From: Heterodera schachtii
Taxonomy: Eukaryota > Nematoda > Chromadorea > Rhabditida > Heteroderidae
NCBI GenBank assembly: GCA_023374025.1
Contig: SIJG01000099.1
Coordinates: 412,906 to 476,905, forward strand
Direction of reading: 5' to 3'
DNA length: 64,000 nucleotides
Shown piece after piece: positions 35,476 to 46,200 of this stretch; positions within the stretch are counted from its first letter, which is position 1; each line of letters opens with the position of its first letter. The notes below the pieces were generated by a model that saw nothing but the letters and a program-made list of their open reading frames with translations, was not told where the DNA came from and made no database searches. The translations under genes and the position numbers were made by a program.

Positions 35476-36893
35476 TTGAGTTTGAGCAGCTGCGCGTTCG
35501 ACACTGCTCAGTGACTCACGGTTCCTCCGGGCCAGCCAGTCCCGGTTATTCTCTCGCTGTACCAATGCAGCCCGTAGGCAGGGCACATTAGGGCTAGGAA
35601 CCGCCACCCCCGCTGCTAGGAACAGGCACACCTTCACCCTCAAGTCCAGCGAGTGAAGGGCCCCCATCCACACCAGACCGACTATCTGGCTGGGTCTAAA
35701 CATCGCTGTGACACCCGGCGGGCTATGACGGAAACAGGTTTCGGTCAGTCGCTGCCGCAGCCCTGGATACCAGCGGAATAGACCCCGTGGACAGTGAACG
35801 CCCGTGCCCGCCCCTCTGGGAAGTAACCCAGTACCGGGGCAGGACTCCTCGGTTTAAGGATGGCCGGCCCCCAGGATATTTGAAACGGCTTAACAAATAT
35901 CCTAAAGGGGTTTAGTACCGAGTAAACAAACAAAATCAATGGGGAAAAAGGACAGTACAGAGTACTTGTGATCAATGAAAAAACAAGAGAGAGACTGAAG
36001 AAAAAAGATAAATTTTGGGAATAAAAATTAAACAAATTGTGGAAAATAATAATATTTAAATTTTAAATTTGAAAAAACAGAATGCCAAGAAATGAAATAA
36101 ATTTAAATTTAAAAAACAGAACGCCAAGAATTTAAATAAATTTTATATTTTAAAAACAGAAAGCCAAGAATTTAAATAAATTTTAAATTTGAAAAAAACA
36201 GAAGGCCAAGAATTGAAATAAATTTTTAAATTTAAAAAACAGAACGCCAAGAATTTAAATAAATTTGAAATTTGAAAAAACAGAACGCCAATAATTTAAA
36301 TAAATTTTAAATTTAAAAACACAATGCCAAGGATTGAATAATTATTTAAATTTCAAAAAAACAGAATGCCAAAAATTGGCAAGAAATAATTGAGAAAATG
36401 TGGCACAAAAATGTGCAACAATTGGCAAAAGGAAATGTGAAAAAGGGGGCAAAACAATGCCAAAAAATGGCTGGAAATAATTGAGTAAAATGTGGCACAA
36501 AATGTGCAACAATTAGCAAATGAAAATGTGAAAAAGGTGGCAAAACAATGCCAAAAATTTGGCAATGAATTTTGGCACAAAATGTGCAACAATTGGCAAG
36601 AAATAAACGGGGCAAAAAAAGGGGGAGGGCTAAACAATGGCAAAAAAAATTGCGGCAAAATGGCACAAAAACGGTGCCATAATAATGCCAATCTGGCACA
36701 TAAATAAATAAATGGTAAAATAGGTAAACAAATGCCAAAAAAGAAAAAAATTATGAAATAAATAAATGGTAATGGATTATTGATTTGATTTTGCATTCGT
36801 AAAGTGAATTAAATGAAGTGATAATGGTCAATTGGACAAAAAATCAATTAATAAATTGTTTATTGTCTGGAGGTGTCAAATTACATAATGAGC
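35476..36893. repeat. Polinton interior: minisatellite-rich, no gene
   Basis: At about 36,055-36,375 there are six or more units of roughly 50-60 bp built on aaacagaacgccaagaattt and aaataaattttaaattt. At about 36,365-36,620 there are three longer units built on atgtggcacaaaatgtgcaac and aattggcaa. Frames on the minus strand across these units (130-147 residues, Phe/Cys-rich) are by-products of repeat composition. From 35,476 to 35,900 the sequence is moderately GC-rich and may be eroded capsid or unrelated DNA. Confidence 0.65.
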
Positions 36894-37101
36894 GTGCGGG
36901 AGGGAGGGCGGCACCACAAAGTACGCGACCAATTAAAAAATTGATTTGTTTATTTGGCACCGTTCCAACACCCCCGCCCCCTTCATAATTGATTTGTTTA
37001 TTTGACCCCGCCCCCTTCTCGCCGCACGCTCTCGCCCCCCTCCCCCGCTGGTGACGTCAATTTTTCCCTTTATGAGAGCAAATTAATGTTTATTATCCAT
37101 T

Positions 37102-37171
37102 GCCAATGTGGCCGAGTGGTTAGTGCGTCAGTCTGGCCGCCCCCTCTGGGGTTCGGATCCGCTTGGTGCGG
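37102..37171 (+). repeat. tRNA-Ser-like sequence, right unit 1
   Basis: Identical in sense to the minus-strand copy in the left terminus. Box A-type TGGCCGAGTGG and box B GGTTCGGATCC are both intact; the cloverleaf is degenerate. Confidence 0.6.
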
Positions 37172-37856
37172 GGAATTTTTGATGAATTTTAAATGAATTT
37201 AAATTCAACGTCTTTCTTTGACCTTTAAGATGTTTAAATAATTTAAAATTAAATTAAAATAATTTGCATAAAGTCGCGCACTTGAAAAAAGTCGCGCAGT
37301 AAGAAAAAGTCGCGCACCCCCTGCAATAGGTTTGGGTTAGCAAAAAAAATCAATAAAAAATTTGCATAAAGTCGCGCACTTGAAAAAAGTCGCGCAGTAA
37401 GAAAAAGTCGCGCACCCCCTGCAATAGGTTTGGGTTAGCAAAAAAAATCAATAAAAAATTTGCATAAAGTCGCGCAGCAAAAAAAAAGTCGCGCAATAGG
37501 TTTTGGCTTCGGTACTGAAAAATTTTGGCGCTCAAATGGCCCGCGCTCACTTGGCGGCGCTCAAATGGCTGGCGCTCAGTTGGCCTGCAGCCATCCCATA
37601 GGTATGGGGGGCTACCGTAATCCGGACAAATCACAGTCTCTTACTACTGTGCGGGAGGGAGGGCGGCACCACAAAGTACGCGACCAATTAAAAAATTGAT
37701 TTGTTTATTTGGCACCGTTCCAACACCCCCGCCCCCTTCATAATTGATTTGTTTATTTGACCCCGCCCCCTTCTCGCCGCACGCTCTCGCCCCCCTCCCC
37801 CGCTGGTGACGTCAATTTTTCCCTTTATGAGAGCAAATTAATGTTTATTATCCATT

Positions 37857-37926
37857 GCCAATGTGGCCGAGTGGTTAGTGCGTCAGTCTGGCCGCCCCCT
37901 CTGGGGTTCGGATCCGCTTGGTGCGG
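37857..37926 (+). repeat. tRNA-Ser-like sequence, right unit 2
   Basis: Same tRNA-like sequence as in right unit 1, with intact box A and box B. Confidence 0.6.
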
Positions 37927-38612
37927 GGAATTTTTGATGAATTTTAAATGAATTTAAATTCAACGTCTTTCTTTGACCTTTAAGATGTTTAAATAATTTA
38001 AAATTAAATTAAAATAATTTGCATAAAGTCGCGCACTTGAAAAAAGTCGCGCAGTAAGAAAAAGTCGCGCACCACTGCAATAGGTTTGGATTTGCAAGAA
38101 AAAATCAATAAAATAATTTGCATAAAGTCGCGCACTTGAAAAAAGTCGCGCAGTAAGAAAAAGTCGCGCACCCCCTGCAATAGGTTTGGGTTAGCAAAAA
38201 AAATCAATAAAAAATTTGCATAAAGTCGCGCAGCAAAAAAAAAGTCGCGCAATAGGTTTTGGCTTCGGTACTGAAAAATTTTGGCGCTCAAATGGCCCGC
38301 GCTCACTTGGCGGCGCTCAAATGGCTGGCGCTCAGTTGGCCTGCAGCCATCCCATAGGTATGGGGGGCTACCGTAATCCGGACAAATCACAGTCTCTTAC
38401 TACTGTGCGGGAGGGAGGGCGGCACCACAAAGTACGCGACCAATTAAAAAATTGATTTGTTTATTTGGCACCGTTCCAACACCCCCGCCCCCTTCATAAT
38501 TGATTTGTTTATTTGACCCCGCCCCCTTCTCGCCGCACGCTCTCGCCCCCCTCCCCCGCTGGTGACGTCAATTTTTCCCTTTATGAGAGCAAATTAATGT
38601 TTATTATCCATT

Positions 38613-38682
38613 GCCAATGTGGCCGAGTGGTTAGTGCGTCAGTCTGGCCGCCCCCTCTGGGGTTCGGATCCGCTTGGTGCGG
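38613..38682 (+). repeat. tRNA-Ser-like sequence, right unit 3
   Basis: Same tRNA-like sequence as in units 1 and 2, unchanged despite length variation in the minisatellite next to it. Confidence 0.6.
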
Positions 38683-39146
38683 GGAATTTTTGATGAATTT
38701 TAAATGAATTTAAATTCAACGTCTTTCTTTGACCTTTAATTAAATTAAAATAATTTGCATAAAGTCGCGCACTTGAAAAAAGTCGCGCAGTAAGAAAAAG
38801 TCGCGCACCACTGCAATAGGTTTGGATTTGCAAGAAAAAATCAATAAAATAATTTGCATAAAGTCGCGCACTTGAAAAAAGTCGCGCAGTAAGAAAAAGT
38901 CGCGCACCCCCTGCAATAGGTTTGGGTTAGCAAAAAAAATCAAAAAAAAATTTGCATAAAGTCGCGCAGCAAAAAAAAAGTCGCGCAATAGGTTTTGGCT
39001 TCGGTACTGAAAAATTTTGGCGCTCAAATGGCCCGCGCTCACTTGGCGGCGCTCAAATGGCTGGCGCTCAGTTGGCCTGCAGCCATCCCATAGGTATGGG
39101 GGGCTACCGTAATCCGGACAAATCACAGTCTCTTACTACTGCAGCT

Positions 39147-39716
39147 AATAATATGTAATAGGATTGTTCTGGAAGAGTAATTAAAAGAAATACTCAAGTC
39201 GGCTGAGAATAGCAACAAAAACCGAGAAATGTTCGGGATTTTAAGAGAGATGTGTTCAAATTTGGAAGACTAGCACTCCGTTTATGTCGCCACAAACGGC
39301 AAAAATTACCATATTTATGTACCCTAACATACATACATAACACAATACAAAAAGTTATTTCACTCATTAATTAATTAAAATTTTAAATAAATATTGAGTT
39401 GACCCTTCGAAAATGAACAAAAGGAACACATAAAAAGGATTAGCGAAAAAAGTGCTAGAATCAGACGTATAGAAATGAATAGAGAAACCGCAGAGAAGAA
39501 AGAGTACAGCAAAGTCCACAGAGAAATATCGATTGATTTGTATTCGCAAATTGAAATTGAAACAATGTTGAGAAAGCACGACATATGCATATGCATAGGG
39601 TGCGGAATCGTTGTTTAAAAAACACCAATATATGTAAAAATTTAATTTGAGAATTTTGAAATTTAAGTGAGATAATAGAGAATTCTTAGGGCTATCAAAT
39701 GATACCAAGAATGTTG
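39147..39716. other. Spacer between Polinton and right F-box arm
   Basis: No gene was recognised; the minus-strand frame at 39,367-39,708 is hydrophobic and has no recognisable domain. The segment at about 39,655-39,715 (cttagggctatcaaatgata) resembles part of the foldback element at about 62,500-62,530. Confidence 0.5.
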
Positions 39717-42640
39717 GATAAAATTTTCATTTCTAAATTATTTCCCAAAATTTTCTTTTGCCAATCATGGAGTTGCGGTCCAGGCGTTAGTCTCACTCAG
39801 TCTCGGTCCCAGTTTTTCTCCTAAATCCAGATCCCATGAAAACATTTTCCCAACATTTTTTGTATTGTTCCATTTAGTTGATTATTTTGGGGTTTTCCCA
39901 TTAAATATCGATTCCTAGTTTTGCATTTGGAAATGGCTTTTCTTTATGAAAAATTTATTTTTCATTAACATTTATTTGTTCGTTTCATTGAGAAAATTTT
40001 AGGAAATTGTCAAAATATTCGTTAACAAAATCAATTCGTTCAAGTTGAACACGCACAAATTCACTTCTGCAGTTAATCATTTGAGCTGGAAATTGTGTCG
40101 AGTAAGTCTAAAAACAAAAGTCGAATTAGAAATTCAAAAAAAATAAAAATGTAAATCCATCTGAGTATGCTTTTCCAGAAAATTTTTGAATTCCGATTTT
40201 TGGAACCCTTCCGTTTTTGGGCATTGGTACGCATTGCTGGTGAAAAATATAGTTTATTTACCAATCATCCAAATTTTCCTCATCGACATAAATGTCAATT
40301 ATGTTCCGATTTCGCTGGCCCATGCGGTGCTCCCATTCCTCTGCCTCCTTCTCCCATTTGGCCCATTTGCTCTCATCGCGGCACATCGGAGATCGGACCA
40401 TCACAAATTTCGTAACGTATTCAGGTACAGTAACCAGCCCGTAGTTTCGTACTGTCTTTGTCAATACCATTCGCTCTCCCGTCAAATCATTCGTCAAATC
40501 GAAGGGCAAAATCGAAGTGTGAATAGATGAATGGAAGCAAATGTTAATGATGAAATGTGCAGGGGAATAAGCATCCAAAAAGGCCTGAATTCGACCCATG
40601 TCCATTTTAAGGGTTATATATATGGGTTAGCCCTAAAAGTTAAAAGACGATGTCGCGCGGGTGCCTTAAAACCCTGATGAGAATCAAAATTCAAATTTTC
40701 GATAAGATCCTAAACCGTAAAAAATTGTCAAACAAAATTTAAAAAAATATATTAAGCTTTCACTAATTTACCTATCTTAAATATGGGACCATGGTAAAAT
40801 TTATTAGATTCAGGCCTGTACTTGGCTTTCATGGACAAAAAAACCCATAAAAATACAGGTAGGAACTACCCAGGCTTGGACCTGGTTTTAACATTTGGTT
40901 TATAATGAATAAAGAATTAGATTTTTTAAAGAAATACACATTTTTATTGAGTATTTTTGTTTTCAATTTTTGGCAAATAAAAGTCCCGGATCCAGGCCCA
41001 GGTAATTAATTAATTACCGCTTTAAATTCGTCTATTTTTGGTGCCAGTTGGTACTCCTGCTCAGTGGATACAAAATCACAACGAAACATTCGCGGCGAAC
41101 CGTCCGGACGAGGGGGCGAGCACAGTAACCATTTGGCCTACGCTTGGCAATCCGTCGCCGTGGCACTGTCGTCGGGCGGAAAGGTGGGAAACTGTCCATA
41201 GGAAAACACTGAGTGAAGGGTTTGGCAATCGCGCAGAATGGATGAGGAAGATTGACGAAAATGGTGTAAATTGTTGTGGTGGGTAAATTCAATGGCGCGA
41301 ATTTCGCTGCGTAACATTGGCCAAATGTTGCGCACAACGAACGCCAAAACGCGGTCACTTTCCGTTTGAATCTCCAAATTTGTGCCAAAAGAGGCAAAAT
41401 TTGGAAGAAAACGGCGCAGAAAAGCGACAACATTGTGGTCAATGTAACTGAAAAGTAATGCGGAACCGATGTATAATCTGATAAATTTTGTCATTTTTTG
41501 GACGGGTCACTGCTTCCCTTCTGTAAAATTCTTAGAATTTTTCAATATAAAATGGGTGTTAAATTTAAAAACCTAAAAAAATAAAGAATTTTTCAAGCGG
41601 AGTGCAATTCGTCACAAATTGTTTTCAAAAGACAAATTGGGCTCATTAAACTGACTATTTAATATAAATTGGGCTAATTTTTGAAAATTCGCCTATTTTA
41701 TGTTTAAACCAATAAAAATTTAAAAGCTATATTGTAAATTTACATTTCAGTGATGCCTGAGAACTCGGCGCTTCAATTCAAGAAAAGACTCGAGTTTTTT
41801 GAGGACTAAAGCCACTGAGTCGAGTCTCTGTCTCAAATCCCGTGAAATTTCCTGCTTCGACCAACACTCACTGTTTTCAATACTTTATATGTATGCGGTG
41901 AAATCCGATGATGTTGTTAGACAATGGCTTCTGCGGAATTGGCAAAATTTTCCAACCCCAATTAGGGCTTTTTTCCATCTTTTTAATTTCCATTTCCTTG
42001 GCCCCATTCTCGCCAATTTTGCAGCAAATTTCCATATAGTAGAGCTTCCATTTGCGTGTTTTGAAGTGTTCGTCCACTCGTCCGTCAAATCGGCTGCTGA
42101 CCAACGCAATGCCAAGGCCGAGTTGAGAAGGCGGCAGCAAATTGAACACCGCGTGCCAATCAGCGGGACAAATGGAACAGAAAATTGAAATTTATTAAAT
42201 AATTTTTAAATTATTATTTAAAGAATTTTTAAATTAAATAAAATCGTAAATTATTATTTTTAATTAAATTACATTTCTTTGTCCATTTGTTTCTCCTCTT
42301 CTTTCGGATTGTCCAACATTTTCAATATCAAAAATAATTTAAGACCCATTTTTAAATGCTAAGAAAAACTAAAAACATCATTTACTCGTTTAACGATTAA
42401 TAATTTTTAAGCAGGTCCAATTCATTTTTCTTCAAAAAATTGGAAGAAAAATGCCAAAAGCAGTCAAAACTATGGCATTTTCTGTGAAATGGTAAAACTA
42501 TGCTCAAAATGATGCCTCTTCAGCTCTAACATTAGCAGATGGACACAAAAAAAAGGAGTGAGTGAATGGGAAATGCGCAGATGGAAAATGGAGGAGACCA
42601 AAGGTCACACAACCCAAGGGCAATCAATGGAAGGATATTA
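39717..42640 (-). repeat. Right arm of inverted duplication with F-box gene
   Basis: Inverted copy of 12,682-16,356 without the MITE. Exon lengths correspond exactly (exon 2 is 430 bases and exon 3 is 323 bases in both arms). Point differences are scattered through coding and non-coding parts, so the duplication is not brand new. At the outer end it contains a single half of the palindrome that is doubled in the left arm. Confidence 0.8.
40085..42170 (-). pseudogene. F-box-associated gene copy, premature TAG (right)
   Basis: Exons: about 42,170-41,884, 41,447-41,018, 40,584-40,262 and 40,107 onwards. The domain content is as in the left copy (FNLLPPSQLGLGIALVSSRFD; NIWPMLRSEIRAI; PFDLTNDLTGERM; KWAKWEKEAEEW). 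It shares the in-frame TAG in exon 2. Its last junction would read TGA where the left copy reads CGA, so the C-terminus is lost. Differences such as ICFHSSIHTSILPF versus ICLVSLAHTSILPF lie in the exon 3 frame. Two independent lesions make this the more decayed copy. Confidence 0.7.
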
Positions 42641-43209
42641 GTGGAGGAAAAAAATTATTTATGTATTTGCAAAAATAAAGAAAGTTTAAAAATAGTGAAG
42701 AAATGGTGTAAAATTTTAAAATATCATGTTTTACAATAAATTAATCAGTGTTCTTTCACATTGAATTCAATTTAAAAAGGTTTTTTTATTCAGCCCTGCA
42801 AGATAAATTAGGATGAGCAATTTTTAGCAGATCAAATTCTTTTTGTTTTTTTTTCACTTTTAATGGAATTAATGCCAATTTCCATTCGAAAAATATAATT
42901 TCTATCACAAAAAAATTTGAAATTTTTCTGATACAAGAAGAGGTTTTTATTATTCATACATAACACTTCTCATCGAAATTTTCTGAATTATCATTAAGAT
43001 GGCAAATTGAATCGGGATACAATAGCCTAATTACAAAAATTTAAGCAAATATATTAAAAATAGAAAATTTCATTATATTTATAGTCCTTGGACCATAAAG
43101 AGTATTTGCCTAATTTTTTAATTCGTGCGCCGGGTCTTTGAATTTTAGTTTTATGTCAAAATCATAAAAATCGGTTTAAAAAATGATTTTATTCATTAAA
43201 AAATTAAAT
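42641..43209. other. AT-rich intergenic region
   Basis: Nothing coding recognised. The region starts immediately beyond the inverted-duplication breakpoint and ends at the stop codon of the minus-strand CPG4-like gene. Confidence 0.55.
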
Positions 43210-46200
43210 CTAAAACATTGTTAAAAAAAGAAATAGCAAAATGCTTTGTGTGATCAAAATCACTTGAAGAATGGAAACACTTTTCTCCGATTTGCTCTTT
43301 TGGTTATGGTTGTCGACAAAATTTAAACTGTTGGTGCGCAACTTTGTGAACAGTCGTGCCTTTTGCTGCTCGGCACGGTCGTTGGCCAACGCAAATTTGA
43401 TCAATGCCATGCAGGAGGCGGGCAACGGCGCGTCAAAGCCCAACTGACGGTAGAGCAGCTCGAAACTGATCGGAGAAGAATGTAAAAAATTTACAATTAA
43501 TTTATTCCCGAATTTTTGTTTGTACAAAATTATCTCTTGGATTTTATAAATTGATCCTGCCTTCTAGAATCAGGAAAATAAATGATTTGATTAGTCGTCT
43601 GGCAATGCCGATAGGTGCCGTGCCAAAAAAAATTTGAAAAAACCAAGATTCCTGATTTTATAAGACGGATTCCGTAATTTTACCCATGATTTGAACCAAC
43701 TGTATTGGTCTGAGTTCATTCAATGTTATGGCATTTACATTACACCGGACTAAACCACACTTAATTGCTCGGCAAACTTTCTCGAAATCCTCATGAGCTG
43801 ATCAAATTACCTCGAGAATTCCAATCCGATGAATTTGAGCAATAAATTGGCCGGCTTTTCGCCACAATTATCTTTGATTATTGGGATCATGCAACGAACA
43901 ACTGATGAAAGATCCCTTGAAATTAATAATTATAATTAATTTAGTTAGTATTTTTTTATTTTTCGAATCGACCTGCAAAGAGAGCTGAAGCGCAATTGCA
44001 TTGAATGGAACTCACGACTGATGATCGAATTGGTGAACAACACTGTGGTCATGCTGGTAGAAAAATAATAATTGATCCAGCAGCTTTAAACAGACTCTAA
44101 TTAGGTGATAGGTTATTTTGTACAAACCGCCATTTTAACAATTTTTGACAAAATGGTATAACTATGCTTAAAGGCAATCAAATTTTACATTTTTATAACA
44201 TATATTTTAAAATATTTTTACAAAATACCGAAAAACAAAAATTTATTGGAAAAATTTTAATTTTTTAGGTGAATATCTGTTAGAAAATAGAGCTTTTATA
44301 AATACGCCCGGCGGCGCCTATCGGCACCACCTGCCCACCCCCCCCCCCCCCAAAACTTTTTTTTTTTTAGAAAATTAGTCAAAAATGTATAAATTTGGTC
44401 ATTCTTTAGGAAATCTTTGCTTCCTTTTCGCTAAAAATTAATAGATTTTAACTTTATTTGTAGTTTTTCCTCTGATTTTTAATACCAATTCATTATTTTA
44501 AAGGTGTTTTTTTTTTACTAAAATTTGATAAAGTGAAGATCTGGAAACTTAGCTCAATTTGGAAAATTTAAGTCCTTATTTTTTCAATTTTATATTCATA
44601 TTCGCGATTTTTGATCCATAATTGATGAACTTATTTCGTGATTTTCCATATAATTACCTGCCCTATTTTGCCATGGCTTGGGATTTCAAAATTATTTTTG
44701 GAAAATGTAATTTTTTTTTAGCAACATTTTTGAGCATTTTTTACAATAATTTTTCAGCCTAATTAATGGCCAAAGACCAGTCAATTGACATTGGAACGCG
44801 TCGACTACAATTAATTAATTCTGACATCTTGACAATGTAATTTGATATTATTAGGGAACGGTGGGGAAGAATGCATTTTGGTCTCGGAATTCCATTTGTT
44901 TTCTCGCTTTTTTGGCCCTCTTTTTTCTTGTTACATATAAGGTATTTGTGAACATTATTATTTGTCGGTGTTCACACATTATACTTAATTATTTAATGGA
45001 ATTTAATTATGTATTTAATTGCGATTTTACCGATATTTTTAGGATAATCTAATTGCTGTAAAAATTTTCTATTTGCTTATTCATTAAGCACTTAAAAAGC
45101 TTACTGCGATTGGTTAATTTGAAGAGAACATCGTTGAGCGCCCTTTGACTCATTCCTTTCAAAAATGGGCATTTTTAAATTCTCTTTTCCAAAAACTTAC
45201 TCTGACAAGCAGGGCAGAGAGCTGAAGAATTCTAAATGGTTTTTTAATAGTTTACTTTTATGTTTCCAACTGGCAATTAATGCAATATCTGATGAATCGG
45301 TTACAAATAAATTTTTTAGGGCGTCATTAGTGGGGAAATTAAGCGCTAAAAGCATAAACATTATTATTCAGACTTTTTAATTCGATTCGGTCTTTTTTTT
45401 GGGGGGGTTGCTCACTAATTTAAACGTTAAGGCAATTAAGTTTAAAGAAGTGAGCTCGTCTCAGTTCATTTATAATTCTGTTCCTATCACTAGGGAACGG
45501 ATTTTTAAGCATATGCTTAAATTTTTGCGAATTTTGGACCAGTTAAGAAGCATGAAAAACCCATTTTTAACCAGTTTTGAGGGTTCTAGATCCAGGTTTT
45601 GCTTAAATCGGGATTTTTGTGCTTAATGCTTACAAGGGAACATTCTGACCTGTATGTATTCAACTTTTATCGTGTAGGTCATAGTCGATTTCCTATTGTA
45701 AATTTTCGGTTTTTTTTCGGCTAGGGCGCCAAAAATGATCAGAAAATTTGTCAAAAAAATTCTAGCAAAAATATATTAATTTAATGTTTTTCCTATTACT
45801 TTTTAATGATGATTTGTCATGGGTTCGGACCCGCTCGACAGATGATGGATTATTTTGATTTTTCTCTTTTCTCTGTGATTCTCAACAAAAAGATAACAAA
45901 ATCGCTAAAAATTTGTTTCTTAATTTCGTTTTTTTGTGCTTACTTTGTTATTTATTTAGGTGCTTATTTCATGCTTAATTCACAGTATGAACAAAAACAT
46001 ACGAAAAAAGTCTATTACACCAAGTTGATCAGATTATTATTCCTTCATGGTGCTCTGATGAGAGTCTAAAATACGTTGGAATGAAAAAGTTTCTGGAAAA
46101 TTTCAATATACTCACAAGAAGCGAAATGCCCAAAAAAAAGCGAAAAGCGAAAAGGCGAAATTTTTTTCAAAAATTAGATGAATTTGAAAGAGGTTTTTAA

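Larger units (their letters stand above)
36894..39140 (+). repeat. Right terminus of the Polinton, expanded to three tandem units
   Basis: Units at 36,894-37,648 (755 bp), 37,649-38,404 (756 bp) and 38,405-39,140 (736 bp). Each begins gtgcgggagggagggc and ends cagtctcttactact; the last end is the true element terminus next to the gcagct target duplication. Each unit holds a GC-rich block, a tRNA-like sequence, a minisatellite of about 97 bp (gtcgcgcacttgaaaaaagt phrases, two to three repeats) and the terminal inverted-repeat block. The minisatellite differs between units (ccccctgcaatagg versus ccactgcaatagg), and the third unit lacks about 30 bases near 38,740. Confidence 0.9.
18727..39146. 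mobile_element. Polinton/Maverick-type element, 20.4 kb, with 6-bp TSD
   Basis: The element spans 18,733-39,140. The left end begins AGTAGTAAGAGACTGTGATT and the right end is its exact reverse complement. Both are flanked by gcagct (18,727-18,732 and 39,141-39,146). AG-starting long inverted termini and a 6-bp duplication are hallmarks of Polintons/Mavericks. Inside are a penton-like gene, a minor-capsid-like gene and a major capsid pseudogene in the usual adjacent order, all on the plus strand. No DNA polymerase B, retroviral-type integrase, protease or FtsK-type ATPase was found. The left half is a satellite array. The element is therefore non-autonomous and internally rearranged. Matching target duplications show that both termini moved as one unit; whether the satellite was present at insertion cannot be told from this copy. 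Confidence 0.85.

Noticed and set aside
36346..36796. Minus-strand Phe/Cys-rich frames of 130-147 residues
   Set aside because: They run across minisatellite units and show only the repeat pattern.
37002..39126. Repeated frames of 64-128 residues in the Polinton right terminus
   Set aside because: They translate the tRNA-like and minisatellite parts of the terminal unit (both strands open) and are not coding.
18733..39140. Interpreting the inverted termini as a Helitron or a plain tRNA-SINE cluster
   Set aside because: Exact inverted ends, a 6-bp target duplication and capsid genes fit a Polinton; Helitrons lack inverted ends and target duplications.
45165..45626. Reverse transcriptase in the CPG4-like intron
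   Set aside because: No catalytic or RT-type motif could be found in these frames, unlike the fragment at 54,452-54,694.
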